This document shows, one piece after another, positions 43,149 to 51,124 of a DNA stretch of 64,000 nt (its first letter is position 1; each line of letters begins with the position of its first letter). Position numbers and translations under genes: made by a program. Source of the DNA: Desulfomicrobium sp. UBA5193 (lineage in GTDB: Bacteria > Desulfobacterota > Desulfovibrionia > Desulfovibrionales > Desulfomicrobiaceae); contig DHWB01000011.1 of NCBI GenBank assembly GCA_002412965.1, positions 390,467-454,466 on the forward strand, in the 5' to 3' direction. Under the pieces are notes generated by a model. That model saw only the letters and a list, made by a program, of their open reading frames with translations, was not told the origin of the DNA and ran no database searches.

Positions 43149-43354
43149 GTCTCGTATTTTTGCCCGAAGACATGAACTGGCGCTGCGAACCGTGCGGCGT
43201 GCCCCTTGAGCCCGGTAAGGTCGAACTCGCGTATCTTGGCCAGGTCTTTCATGTGGAGCTTCCGGTCTGCCCGAAATGCGGGGCCGCGTTTGTTTACGAA
43301 GAGCTGGCCCTGGGGCGGATCTTCGAAGTGGAGCAGTTGCTTGAGGACAAGTGA
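43145..43354 (+). CDS. Small zinc-ribbon redox protein, DVU_1557 family
   Basis: 69 residues with two CxxC pairs, CEPCGVPL near residue 14 and CPKCGAAF near residue 42, in a rubredoxin/zinc-ribbon arrangement. Start overlaps the preceding stop (ATGA). The same order (redox protein, methyltransferase, C-GCAxxG-C-C protein, radical SAM TrsS, CoA-ligase-like, XdhC-like, NTP transferase) is known from the D. vulgaris aldehyde oxidoreductase locus. The exact role is not established. Confidence 0.78.
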   Translation: MSLVFLPEDMNWRCEPCGVPLEPGKVELAYLGQVFHVELPVCPKCGAAFVYEELALGRIFEVEQLLEDK

Positions 43355-44042
43355 GCTTTATGCCTCCGCACCGGTCAGGGCGAGCCTGGGCCGGGCTCTG
43401 CGTCCGGGTGGCGAGAAGCTGACCCGGCGCATGCTGGAGCTGGCAGGGCCGCTGCGGGGCGCTCTGGTCCTCGACGCCGGGTGCGGATGCGGGGCGAGCT
43501 TGGTCCTGCTTGAGGAGCATGGCGCGCGGGCCGTGGGGCTGGACCTGAATGCCGGTTTTCTGCGTGAATCCAGTGGCAGGAAGCTGAAGGTCGCGCGGGC
43601 CGATCTGGCGGAACTGCCTTTGTCTGATGGATGCCTGGATCTGGTACTGTGCGAGTGCGCGTGGAATCTGACCGACAAGGAGCGGGTGCTGGTGGAGTTT
43701 TTGCGGGTCTTGAGGCCCGGTGGAATGCTTGCTCTGGCCGACATATACGCCCGTGGGTACAGGGCCGGGGAGTGGCCCGTGCGCTGCTGCTTTGCGCAGG
43801 CAACGGACCTGCAGACGGTGATGGAGCAGGTGGCCGGGGCTGGGTTCGAGATTGATGTGGTGGAGGACCATACGGAACTTTTGAAGAAGACCGCCGCCGA
43901 TTTCGTGTTCAGGCACGGCTCCCTGTACGGCTTCTGGCAGGCCGTGACCGGTGACCCGGATTTGGCCACGGCCGCTTGCGATGCGTCCAGGGCGACAAGG
44001 CCGGGGCTGTTTTTGATGACGGCGCATGCCGCGAAGAGATGA
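43341..44042 (+). CDS. Class I methyltransferase, DVU_1556 family
   Basis: About 233 residues if started at TTG 43341 (GGAG four bases upstream), overlapping the previous gene by 14 bases; no ATG or GTG fits before motif I, so the start is uncertain. SAM motif I is LVLDAGCGCGASLVLLEEHG; LCECAWNLTDKERVLVEFLR and LRPGGMLALADIYARG follow. The long upstream frame from 43206 is a shadow of the redox gene. The substrate is unknown; it accompanies TrsS and XdhC-like genes in aldehyde oxidoreductase loci. Confidence 0.75.
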   Translation: MRTSELYASAPVRASLGRALRPGGEKLTRRMLELAGPLRGALVLDAGCGCGASLVLLEEHGARAVGLDLNAGFLRESSGRKLKVARADLAELPLSDGCLDLVLCECAWNLTDKERVLVEFLRVLRPGGMLALADIYARGYRAGEWPVRCCFAQATDLQTVMEQVAGAGFEIDVVEDHTELLKKTAADFVFRHGSLYGFWQAVTGDPDLATAACDASRATRPGLFLMTAHAAKR

Positions 44043-44076
44043 AGAGGAGGCGTGCGGGAGAGCTTGTTCGTGAGAC

Positions 44077-44253
44077 GGCCGGGACGGGGCGGTCCGTTCA
44101 TGACGCGCCGAAACTCCTTCGCGGGCCTCGTACTGGTTCTCCGTCGCGTGCAGGTCGGTCGGCTTCTTCAGGACGGAAGGCGACGGATAACCAAACGATG
44201 CCTGGCTCAGTCAGACAGTCGACGAGCCATGAACGGACCACCCCGCCCCGGCC
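44077..44253. repeat. Two-stem structured repeat, copy A
   Basis: Outer arms 44077-44102 and 44228-44253 pair at 24 of 26 positions; inner arms GGTTCTCCGTCGC (44135-44147) and GCGACGGATAACC (44180-44192) pair at 12 of 13. Between them are conserved boxes: GCCGAAACTCCTTCGCGGGC from 44107 and ACGATGCCTGGCTCAGTCAG from 44195. The boxes recur almost unchanged in copies B and C (61517-61758) while all stem sequences differ yet still pair. It lies between the methyltransferase and C-GCAxxG-C-C genes in an operon. Confidence 0.75.
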
Positions 44254-44317
44254 TTGGCGCTTTGGAGTGCCGGGGCGATGAATGGAAGAGTGTACTCTTG
44301 AACATCACGAGGCCAAT

Positions 44318-44764
44318 ATGAACGAATACGATCTCGATATCCTGCGTTTGCACAGTCAGGGCTTCTGTTGTGCCCAGATCGTGCTGCAGCTGGCCCTGGA
44401 GATGCAGGGCTTGGAAAATCCCGGTCTCATCCGGGCCATGTCCGGCCTGTGTGTCGGGTTTTCGTCCACGGGGGGCGCGTGCGGGGCCTTTACTGGGGCG
44501 GCGTGCCTTGTTGCCTATTATGCGGGCAAGGGAGTCGCCGACCAGGAAGCTCATGACCGCTTGCCCCTCATGCTGACCGAACTGGCCGATTGGTTCGAGG
44601 AGTACGCCACGGGGCGGTTTGGCGGCATCAACTGTTCCAGCATCGTGTCCGATGGCAAGCCGGATGCGTCCATCTGCGGCGGGCTGGTCTCGGAATGCTA
44701 TGGCAAGGCCATGACCATTCTGGTGGAAAATGGGTTCGATCCTTCGAGCGATGTTCATGAATAA
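44318..44764 (+). CDS. C-GCAxxG-C-C family protein, DVU_1555 family
   Basis: 148 residues from ATG 44318, preceded by CGAGG. The family pattern is clear: GFCCAQIVLQ, GGACGAFTGAACLVAYYAG, INCSSIV and ICGGLVSECYG. The conserved cysteines probably bind a metal or Fe-S cluster; the family is linked to redox maturation systems. The upstream frame from 44282 overlaps the repeat and is less likely. The end overlaps the start of trsS by eight bases. Confidence 0.82.
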   Translation: MNEYDLDILRLHSQGFCCAQIVLQLALEMQGLENPGLIRAMSGLCVGFSSTGGACGAFTGAACLVAYYAGKGVADQEAHDRLPLMLTELADWFEEYATGRFGGINCSSIVSDGKPDASICGGLVSECYGKAMTILVENGFDPSSDVHE

Positions 44765-46160
44765 GGTATTGGGTCCGGTTGAGAGCGTGTGCCCGGAGTG
44801 CCTGAACCGGGTGGTGGGCGAACTGCTGCGGGACGGGGATGTTGTGCGGATGGTGAAGCGGTGTCCCGAGCACGGGGAGTTTTCGACCGTGGTCTGGCGT
44901 GGGGAACCGGCCTTCTCCAGCTGGGTGCGGCCCAAGATCCCCTTTGGCGGCGGGATGCGCGAAGAGGGCGGCCAGGGATGCCCGTATGATTGCGGCCTCT
45001 GCGCGCGCCATGCCCAGCGGACCTGCACGGCGCTGGTGGAGATCACCTCGCGCTGCAACCTGAACTGCCCGGTCTGCTTCGCTGACAGCGGGGGCACGGG
45101 GGCAGACCCGGATATGGCCACCTTGGGGCGCATGTTCGACCAGACCATGGCCCGCACCGGCGGCTGCAACCTGCAGCTGTCCGGCGGTGAACCCACGGTG
45201 CGGGGGGATCTGCCGGATATCGTGCGGCTGGCCAAGAGGGCCGGGTTTGGCTTTGTGCAGCTCAACACCAACGGCCTCAGGCTGGCCGAAGATCCTGCGT
45301 TGGCAGGAAAATTGGCAGAGGCCGGGCTGTCGTCCATTTTTCTGCAGTTCGACGGCGTGCGTGACGAGGTCTTTCGCGCCATGCGCGGCCGGGATCTGTT
45401 TGAGGTCAAAAAGAAAGCCATTGGGCATGCTTCCAAGGCGAGCCTCGGCATCGTGCTCGTGCCGACCGTAGCGCGTGGTGTGAACGTCGATCAGCTCTGG
45501 GACATCGTGCGTTTCGGACTGGAACGCCAGCCGCATGTGCGCGGGGTGCATTTTCAGCCCATGAGCTACTTCGGGCGCTATCCCGAAGATTTTACCCCGG
45601 ACCATGTCACTCTGCCCGAGCTCATGACCGGCCTTGAGGTTCAGAGCGGCGGCGCGGTCAAGGCGTCTGATTTTCTGCCTCCGGGCTGCGAGCACGCCCT
45701 GTGCTCCTTCTCGGGCAAGTTCATTACCAGCGAGGACGGCAGCTTCGTGCGTCTTGGCAGCGCGTCCTGCGACTGCACGCCCAAATCCGCCGAGGCCGGG
45801 GCGCTCAAATCCATCGGCGTCACGGCCCGCCAGTGGTCCGCGCCTTTGACACCGCCTTTCCACCCGTCATCCCCCCCATTAACGGGTCAAGGGGCCGAGC
45901 CCCTTGCGGGGCGCGGGGCCGAGCCCCGCATTTCTCTCGCTCCCCCTTCCGACAATGACCTGGACCGTTTTTTGGCCCGCGCCAGGACGCATTCCTTCAC
46001 CATTTCGGCCATGGCCTTTCAGGATGCCTGGAGCCTCAACCTGGAGCGCCTGCAAGGATGCTGCATCCATGTGGCCCAGCCCGACGGGCGGCTCATTCCT
46101 TTTTGCGCCTTCAATTTGACGAGCCGGAACGGCCGCTCCCTGTACCGGGGGCGGGAGTGA
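44757..46160 (+). CDS. trsS: Radical SAM protein TrsS (cysteine form)
   Basis: About 467 residues starting MNKVLGPVESVCPECLNRVV. The radical SAM cysteines are in EITSRCNLNCPVCFADSGG near residue 100, followed by LQLSGGEPTVRGDLPD and VQLNTNGLRLAED. The C-terminus has GCCIHVAQPDGRLIPFCAFN. In some relatives TrsS is a selenoprotein; no in-frame UGA occurs here. A stretch near residues 370-395 (TGQGAEPLAGRGAEPRIS) is encoded by two adjacent GC hairpins and looks like an insertion (see 45889-45929). It is predicted to act in maturation of the aldehyde oxidoreductase. Confidence 0.82.
   Translation: MNKVLGPVESVCPECLNRVVGELLRDGDVVRMVKRCPEHGEFSTVVWRGEPAFSSWVRPKIPFGGGMREEGGQGCPYDCGLCARHAQRTCTALVEITSRCNLNCPVCFADSGGTGADPDMATLGRMFDQTMARTGGCNLQLSGGEPTVRGDLPDIVRLAKRAGFGFVQLNTNGLRLAEDPALAGKLAEAGLSSIFLQFDGVRDEVFRAMRGRDLFEVKKKAIGHASKASLGIVLVPTVARGVNVDQLWDIVRFGLERQPHVRGVHFQPMSYFGRYPEDFTPDHVTLPELMTGLEVQSGGAVKASDFLPPGCEHALCSFSGKFITSEDGSFVRLGSASCDCTPKSAEAGALKSIGVTARQWSAPLTPPFHPSSPPLTGQGAEPLAGRGAEPRISLAPPSDNDLDRFLARARTHSFTISAMAFQDAWSLNLERLQGCCIHVAQPDGRLIPFCAFNLTSRNGRSLYRGRE
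45889..45929. repeat. Twin GC-rich hairpins inside trsS
   Basis: AAGGGGC-CGA-GCCCCTT at 45889-45905 and GCGGGGC-CGA-GCCCCGC at 45913-45929 are two perfect palindromes with the same CGA loop. They encode a low-complexity in-frame linker (GAEPLAGRGAEP) and are probably an inserted REP-type element tolerated in a surface loop. Confidence 0.65.
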
Positions 46161-47464
46161 AGTGCACGTCCGTGGATGCCCTGACCGCCCGGCGGCTGGG
46201 TTTGTCATTGCCTCTGGACCGCTTGAGCCTGGAAGCGGCGCAGATGGCGAGCCTGCGGCGGACCGTGGAGCATGCCTGCGCCAAAAGTCCGTGGTACCGG
46301 GAGCGGCTGGCCGGATTTGATCCCGGCTCCCTGCGCACCTCTGCGGATCTGTCCCGGCTGCCCCTGCTGACCAGCGCCGAGCTTGCAGCTCATGGCCCGC
46401 GTCTTGTCTGCGTATCCCAGAGCGAGGTGGCCCGCATCATCACTCTGCAGACTTCGGGCAGCACAGGATCGCCCAAGCGTCTGCATTTCACGCATGATGA
46501 TCTGGCCGCGACGGTGGATTTTTTTCTGCACGGCATGCTGAGTCTCATCACTCCCCTGGACAACGTGCTGGCCCTCTTGCCTTTTACCCAGCCGGACAGC
46601 ACCGGAGCCCTGCTTCTGCAGGCCCTCGGGCAAGGCGGGGTGCGCTGCGCCGGGTACTGGCCGCCGACGGATTGGGAAACGCTGGCGGAGCTGATTCGGA
46701 CTAAAGGCTATTCATGTGTCGTCGGCCTGCCCCAGCATCTTCTGGCTTTGGCGTATGCGCTCCCGCATGGCCTGATCCGGAGCATGCTGCTGTGTTCGGA
46801 CTATGCCCCGCCCATGCTCAGGACCCGCATAGAAGAGGCCTGCGGCTGTGAAACCTTCCTGCACTACGGGACCACGGAGACCGGGCTGGGCGGGGGGGTG
46901 GAATGCGGAGCTCACGACGGCTGCCATCTGCGCGAATCCGACCTGCTGGTGGAGATTGTGCACCCGCAAACGGGGCAGCCCCTGCTCGATGGCGAAGCGG
47001 GCGAGGTGGTGGTGACCACGCTCGGTCGCCAGGCCATGCCGCTTGTGCGCTACCGCACGGGAGATCTGGCGGCGCTTATCACGCAGCCGTGCGCCTGCGG
47101 CGGCGTCACGGCGCGGCTGTGCGCCATCCAGGGGCGGCGGATCGCGTGCCGCCTTGTGGGCGGGTTCAGCGTGACCAGCCAGGATCTGGATGACGCTCTT
47201 TTCGCTCTGGACGGACTGCTGGACTACCGGGCCACATTGGGTCACTCAAACGGGTATGACCTGCTCGGCATTGAATTCCTGGCCAGAGCGGGGCATGAGT
47301 TCGTGGACCTCAAAATTCCCCTGACACTTGCAAAGGTCCCGGCCATCGCTTCGGCCCTGGCGCAAGGGGGCTTGAGACTTGGTCCCATGCTGCGGGTCTC
47401 GTCCTTTTCTCCTTCACACACCGTGAAGCGCACACTTTTTGACCAACGCGGGAGCAGACCATGA
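46157..47464 (+). CDS. AMP-dependent CoA-ligase-like protein, DVU_1553 family
   Basis: About 435 residues starting at GTG 46157, overlapping the trsS stop (GTGA). It is a phenylacetate-CoA-ligase-type adenylating enzyme: LQTSGSTGSPKRLHFTHDD is the P-loop, FLHYGTTETGLGG the substrate motif, and YRTGDLAAL the hinge. Its true substrate is unknown; placement between TrsS and XdhC suggests that it activates a carboxylate during cofactor maturation rather than fatty-acid metabolism. The end overlaps the XdhC-like start (ATGA). Confidence 0.8.
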   Translation: MKCTSVDALTARRLGLSLPLDRLSLEAAQMASLRRTVEHACAKSPWYRERLAGFDPGSLRTSADLSRLPLLTSAELAAHGPRLVCVSQSEVARIITLQTSGSTGSPKRLHFTHDDLAATVDFFLHGMLSLITPLDNVLALLPFTQPDSTGALLLQALGQGGVRCAGYWPPTDWETLAELIRTKGYSCVVGLPQHLLALAYALPHGLIRSMLLCSDYAPPMLRTRIEEACGCETFLHYGTTETGLGGGVECGAHDGCHLRESDLLVEIVHPQTGQPLLDGEAGEVVVTTLGRQAMPLVRYRTGDLAALITQPCACGGVTARLCAIQGRRIACRLVGGFSVTSQDLDDALFALDGLLDYRATLGHSNGYDLLGIEFLARAGHEFVDLKIPLTLAKVPAIASALAQGGLRLGPMLRVSSFSPSHTVKRTLFDQRGSRP

Positions 47465-48486
47465 AAGAGATATTGCAGGACCTGATCGTCACCCTGGAAC
47501 AGGGACGCAATGCCGTTTTTTGCGGCATCGTCGAGAGCTCCGGCTCGGCTCCGCGCACATCGGGGGCCAGGATGCTGGTCCTCCCGGACGGGTCGATACG
47601 TGGTTCCGTAGGCGGCGGGGCCGTGGAAGGGGCATGCATGGCCATGGCCGGAAAGCTTCTGGAAGGCGAGGAATCGCATCGGTTCCTGTCCTTCGACATG
47701 ACCGCGACCAAGGCCGCGGATGCAGGCATGGTTTGCGGCGGGGCGGTGCGTGTTCTCCTGCAGCGCGTCACGCCGGATCAGCTTCAATTTTTTCAAAGGC
47801 TGGATCGACTGCGCAGCCAGGGCGAGCGGCCCGTGCTCATCACCGTCATGTCCGGGGAAGAGAGTCCCATCCTGGATGTCTGGAGCGCACGGGAGGGGCT
47901 GGAAGGAATGAATCTGCCCGACGCGCTGGCCGAGGAGTTCATCCGCAAGGCGCCCAAGGCCCGCCAGTCCTTCAGCCTGGAAGGGGACGACCTGCGCGTT
48001 TTTGCCGAGCCTGTGATCAATGCGAGCGTTCTGCACCTCGTCGGGGCGGGGCATGTGGCACTGGCCACGGCCAAGGTCGCGGCCTTTGCCGGGTTCGAGG
48101 TGGTGGTCATGGACGACAGGGCCGAGTTCGCAAGCGAGGAGCGCTATCCCGAGGCCCGCGAAGTGCGGGTGCTTGAGAGCTTTGACGGCTGTCTGAGCGA
48201 GCTTGGGGCTGATGATTTCGTGGTCATCGTCACCCGTGGCCATCTGCACGACCGTGACGTCCTGGCCCAGGCCCTGAAAACCGGAGCTCGCTACATCGGC
48301 ATGATCGGCAGCCGCAGCAAGCGCGACGCTGTGTACCGCTCGCTGCTGGAATCCGGATACACCCAGGCAGACCTGGACCGTGTTTTTTGTCCCATTGGCC
48401 TGTCCATCGGCGCGGATACTCCAGAGGAGATCGCGGTTAGCATCGTGGCCGAGATGATTGGCGAGCGGGCGGGGATTGGCAGGTGA
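47461..48486 (+). CDS. xdhC: XdhC-like aldehyde oxidoreductase maturation factor
   Basis: 341 residues. N-terminal XdhC/CoxI domain (VESSGSAPRTSGARMLVLPD, then GSIRGSVGGGAVEGACM and DAGMVCGGAVRVLLQ) and C-terminal Rossmann domain (LHLVGAGHVALATAKVAAFA, MIGSRSKRDAVYRSLLESG). XdhC binds molybdenum cofactor and oversees terminal sulfuration before insertion into xanthine oxidase family enzymes, so mop is its likely client. Coupled by ATGA overlap to both neighbours' frames. A fragment of a close homologue lies at 52849-52973. Confidence 0.9.
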   Translation: MKEILQDLIVTLEQGRNAVFCGIVESSGSAPRTSGARMLVLPDGSIRGSVGGGAVEGACMAMAGKLLEGEESHRFLSFDMTATKAADAGMVCGGAVRVLLQRVTPDQLQFFQRLDRLRSQGERPVLITVMSGEESPILDVWSAREGLEGMNLPDALAEEFIRKAPKARQSFSLEGDDLRVFAEPVINASVLHLVGAGHVALATAKVAAFAGFEVVVMDDRAEFASEERYPEAREVRVLESFDGCLSELGADDFVVIVTRGHLHDRDVLAQALKTGARYIGMIGSRSKRDAVYRSLLESGYTQADLDRVFCPIGLSIGADTPEEIAVSIVAEMIGERAGIGR

Positions 48487-49619
48487 TGCAGGACGAATAC
48501 GGGCCAAGGTTCGGTGCGGTCATCCTGGCGGCCGGTTTTTCCTCGCGCATGGGGGATTTCAAGCCGCTCATGGAGCTGGCGGGGCAGTCCGTGCTCGCGC
48601 ATTGCGTCCGGAATTTCCGGGAGGCGGGCGTGCTGGACATTGTGGTCGTGACCGGTCATCGCGCACCGGAAGTTCAAGTAGAAGTTGAGAAACTTGAAAT
48701 TTCGTCCATGCACAACGCCCGGTATGAGCTGGGCATGTTCTCCTCCGTCTGCGTGGCGGTGGCCGGCTTTTTTGAACTGTCCCAGCTGTCCGGTCTGGAC
48801 GCCTTTTTTATCCTGCCCGTGGACGTCCCGCTGGTCCGTCCGGCGACAATCAGAGCTCTGATCGATGCCTATGACGGGCTCATCACCTATCCGTGTTTCG
48901 AGGGCGAGCGCGGGCATCCGCCGCTTATCCCTGCCAGTCTCATCCCTCAAATTCTGGGCCATGACGGCCAGGGGGGCCTGAAAAGTCTTCTCGAAATCTG
49001 TCCGTCCCTGGATGTGCCTGTCTGGGACCGGGGAATTCTGCTCGACGCGGATACACCCGAGGATTTTTCCGGTCTTGTTCGGCGCGCCGGACGCCTTGAC
49101 ATCGGTGAGCAAGGCGAAGCTCTGGCCTTGGCCCGCTTGTCCATGCCCGAGCGTGGCTTGGCACACGGTCTGGCCGTGGCCCGCGTGGCGGTGTGTCTGG
49201 GTGAGGCGTTGTGCCGCCATGGCGGGGTACTTGATCTGGAGCTGATTCATAACGCCGCTCTGATGCACGATATCGGCAAGGGGCAGCCTGCGCACGAGGC
49301 GCGGGGGGGCGAGATGCTCGTCGGACTGGGCCTCTCCCGACTCGCGCCCATTGTGGCCAGCCACCGCGATGTTCCGCCCCCGGCCTCAGGCGGGCTCACG
49401 GAAAAGGAAGTGGTCTGTCTGGCGGACAAGCTGGTGCGCTGCGACAGGCGCGTCGGCGTGGAGGAGCGCTTCGGGGAAAAGCTGGCTCTCTACAGTCTGG
49501 ACGCGCATGCCTGCCTGGCCATTCGCGGGCGCATGAACAACGCCCTGGCCTTGCGTGACTTGGTGGAACGGTCCTGTGGCCGGGGAATTGAGGAGATTCT
49601 GGAAGGGGTGCTGCCTTGA
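48483..49619 (+). CDS. MobA-like NTP transferase with HD domain, DVU_1551 family
   Basis: 378 residues from GTG 48483 or ATG 48486, overlapping the XdhC-like stop. Residues 10-200 are MocA/MobA-like nucleotidyltransferase (AVILAAGFSSRMGDFKPLME, VTGHRAPEV, FILPVDVPLVRP), the fold that adds CMP or GMP to molybdopterin. Residues 220-378 are an HD-type hydrolase (LIHNAALMHDIGKGQPAHEA, ASHRD, LADKLVRCDRRV). It probably forms the molybdopterin cytosine dinucleotide needed by Mop; the HD part may recycle nucleotides. Known fusion in sulfate reducers. Confidence 0.82.
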   Translation: MMQDEYGPRFGAVILAAGFSSRMGDFKPLMELAGQSVLAHCVRNFREAGVLDIVVVTGHRAPEVQVEVEKLEISSMHNARYELGMFSSVCVAVAGFFELSQLSGLDAFFILPVDVPLVRPATIRALIDAYDGLITYPCFEGERGHPPLIPASLIPQILGHDGQGGLKSLLEICPSLDVPVWDRGILLDADTPEDFSGLVRRAGRLDIGEQGEALALARLSMPERGLAHGLAVARVAVCLGEALCRHGGVLDLELIHNAALMHDIGKGQPAHEARGGEMLVGLGLSRLAPIVASHRDVPPPASGGLTEKEVVCLADKLVRCDRRVGVEERFGEKLALYSLDAHACLAIRGRMNNALALRDLVERSCGRGIEEILEGVLP

Positions 49620-50218
49620 GCGAGATTTACCTCATTCGCCACGGCGAAATCACGCAGTCCTCGCCGCGCCGTTTCGTCGGTCAAACCGAACTGCCGCTGA
49701 CGGATCGTGGCCGCAAGCAGATGCGTCAGGTGGCGGATTATCTTGTCGGTAAAGGGGTGTCGCGGCTGCTGTGCAGCCCGCTTTCCCGCTGCGTGGAGAG
49801 CGCGGGCATTGTCGGCTCGGCGCTTGGGCTTCGGCCCGAAGTCGTGCCGGATCTGCGCGAGATAGGACTTGGCGTTTGGGAGGGCTTGACGGTGGATGAG
49901 GTGCGGGAACGCTTTCCCGGCGATTACGAGGCCAGGGGCCTTGATCTGGCCGGGTTCCGGCCTGCGGGCGGCGAGAGTTTCGCCGACGTTGAGCGCCGGG
50001 TCTGGGCCGCCTTCGAGACTCTATCAAAATCCAATTCCCCGCAGGCCATCGTCGCCCACGGCGGCGTCAATCGGGTGCTGCTGTGCCGCATCCTGGGCAT
50101 GCCTCTGGAGAATCTCTTCCGATTGGGGCAGGATTATGGTTGCGTGAACGTGGTGCGGACTGGACGGGATGGGCTTTGTGTGGAGGTGATGAATTTTCGT
50201 GAATTGTCAGCGCAATAA
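49616..50218 (+). CDS. Histidine phosphatase family protein (CobC/phosphoglycerate-mutase-like)
   Basis: 200 residues beginning with TTG 49616, which overlaps the preceding stop. Catalytic motifs: LIRHGEIT at the N-terminus (phospho-His), SPLSRCVESAGIV, DLREIGLGVWEG and IVAHGGVNRVLLC. It is closest in pattern to alpha-ribazole phosphatase CobC but is encoded as the last gene of the oxidoreductase maturation operon and may instead remove a phosphate during cofactor or NTP-transferase chemistry; this is inference. Confidence 0.8.
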   Translation: MSEIYLIRHGEITQSSPRRFVGQTELPLTDRGRKQMRQVADYLVGKGVSRLLCSPLSRCVESAGIVGSALGLRPEVVPDLREIGLGVWEGLTVDEVRERFPGDYEARGLDLAGFRPAGGESFADVERRVWAAFETLSKSNSPQAIVAHGGVNRVLLCRILGMPLENLFRLGQDYGCVNVVRTGRDGLCVEVMNFRELSAQ

Positions 50219-50325
50219 ACGGGAGCGTTGAATTTTTCCGTTTCTGTTCCTGTCGACACGCCCCTTCAATCCCATGACCACTGCGGTGTTCTTGAGGCTC
50301 AGGCTTTCAAAGGCTCAAGCCCATG

Positions 50326-50982
50326 CTATTTCAGGCTTTCGGCAACGGCTTCATGACCGAGGCGGCGGACCATACTGCCGATGCGTTCGCCTTTTTTGCC
50401 GTTTTCCTTATAAAAAGCCAAAGCTTGGCGCACGCGGTCCAATACTTCGTCTTCATGGAGCTTTTTCCCGAGTGCTACTCCAGGGCCGGGATTGGACGTT
50501 GCGGAACCACCGAAATAGAGATCCCACCCCGTGCTTTTGCCGACCAGACCGATGTCGCGCACAAAACTGAGTCCGCAGCCAAAACTGCAGCCAGATACGC
50601 CGCTTTTGACCTTGAACGGGTACGGCCCGTTTTCCTTGACCAGGCTTGTCAGCTTTCTCCCCAGTTCCCGCGTCTCCTGCTGGCCGTATCTGCACTCAGC
50701 GCTTCCAGGACACACGGAAACGCCGGGCGGACATTTCTCGACGGCAGTGCCCAGCGCGTTAACGATCTCGTCCAACTTATCCTTCGGAATCCCTTCCAGA
50801 TTCATGCGCTGGCCGGTGGTGGCCCGCAGCGTGGGCAGACCGTATGCGGTCATGACGTCCATGACGCGCTTCATCATGCCGATGGAAAGCTCTCCCTGGC
50901 TGAGGCACAGGCGCAGGGCGTACGAGCCATCCTTGCGAGCCACGGGCATGACCACAATGGGTTCCGAAACAACTGTATTCAT
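50326..50982 (-). CDS. Low-molecular-weight assimilatory-type sulfite reductase
   Basis: 218 residues from ATG 50982 (AAGGTG upstream), the length I recall for the Desulfovibrio vulgaris enzyme. Siroheme/[4Fe-4S] ligands are seen as C91-x5-C97 (CPGSAEC) and C132-x3-C136 (CSFGC), with the ferredoxin-like N-terminal part ELSIGMMKRVMDVMTAYGLP. It reduces sulfite to sulfide as one polypeptide, in the cytoplasm. Monocistronic, convergent with the phosphatase gene. Confidence 0.88.
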   Translation of the reverse strand: MNTVVSEPIVVMPVARKDGSYALRLCLSQGELSIGMMKRVMDVMTAYGLPTLRATTGQRMNLEGIPKDKLDEIVNALGTAVEKCPPGVSVCPGSAECRYGQQETRELGRKLTSLVKENGPYPFKVKSGVSGCSFGCGLSFVRDIGLVGKSTGWDLYFGGSATSNPGPGVALGKKLHEDEVLDRVRQALAFYKENGKKGERIGSMVRRLGHEAVAESLK

Positions 50983-51124
50983 GTTCAACACCTTGATGGT
51001 TTATTGGAACAGGCGGCGGCCCGAGTGAGCGCCGCCTTCATTTTTGATGTGGAACCGAGGGATTGAAAAGCGCCAAGGTCCCGCTTCCGGCGTTTGAGTG
51101 CCTTCCTCGGCTGGTTGCTGGCAC

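Noticed and set aside
44077..44253. Integron attC site
   Set aside because: The nested-stem layout is suggestive, but the conserved RYYYAAC/GTTRRRY ends are absent and no integrase is nearby.
44207..45451. 414-codon minus-strand ORF across the C-GCAxxG-C-C and trsS genes
   Set aside because: Shadow frame that also runs through the structured repeat; no conserved domain.
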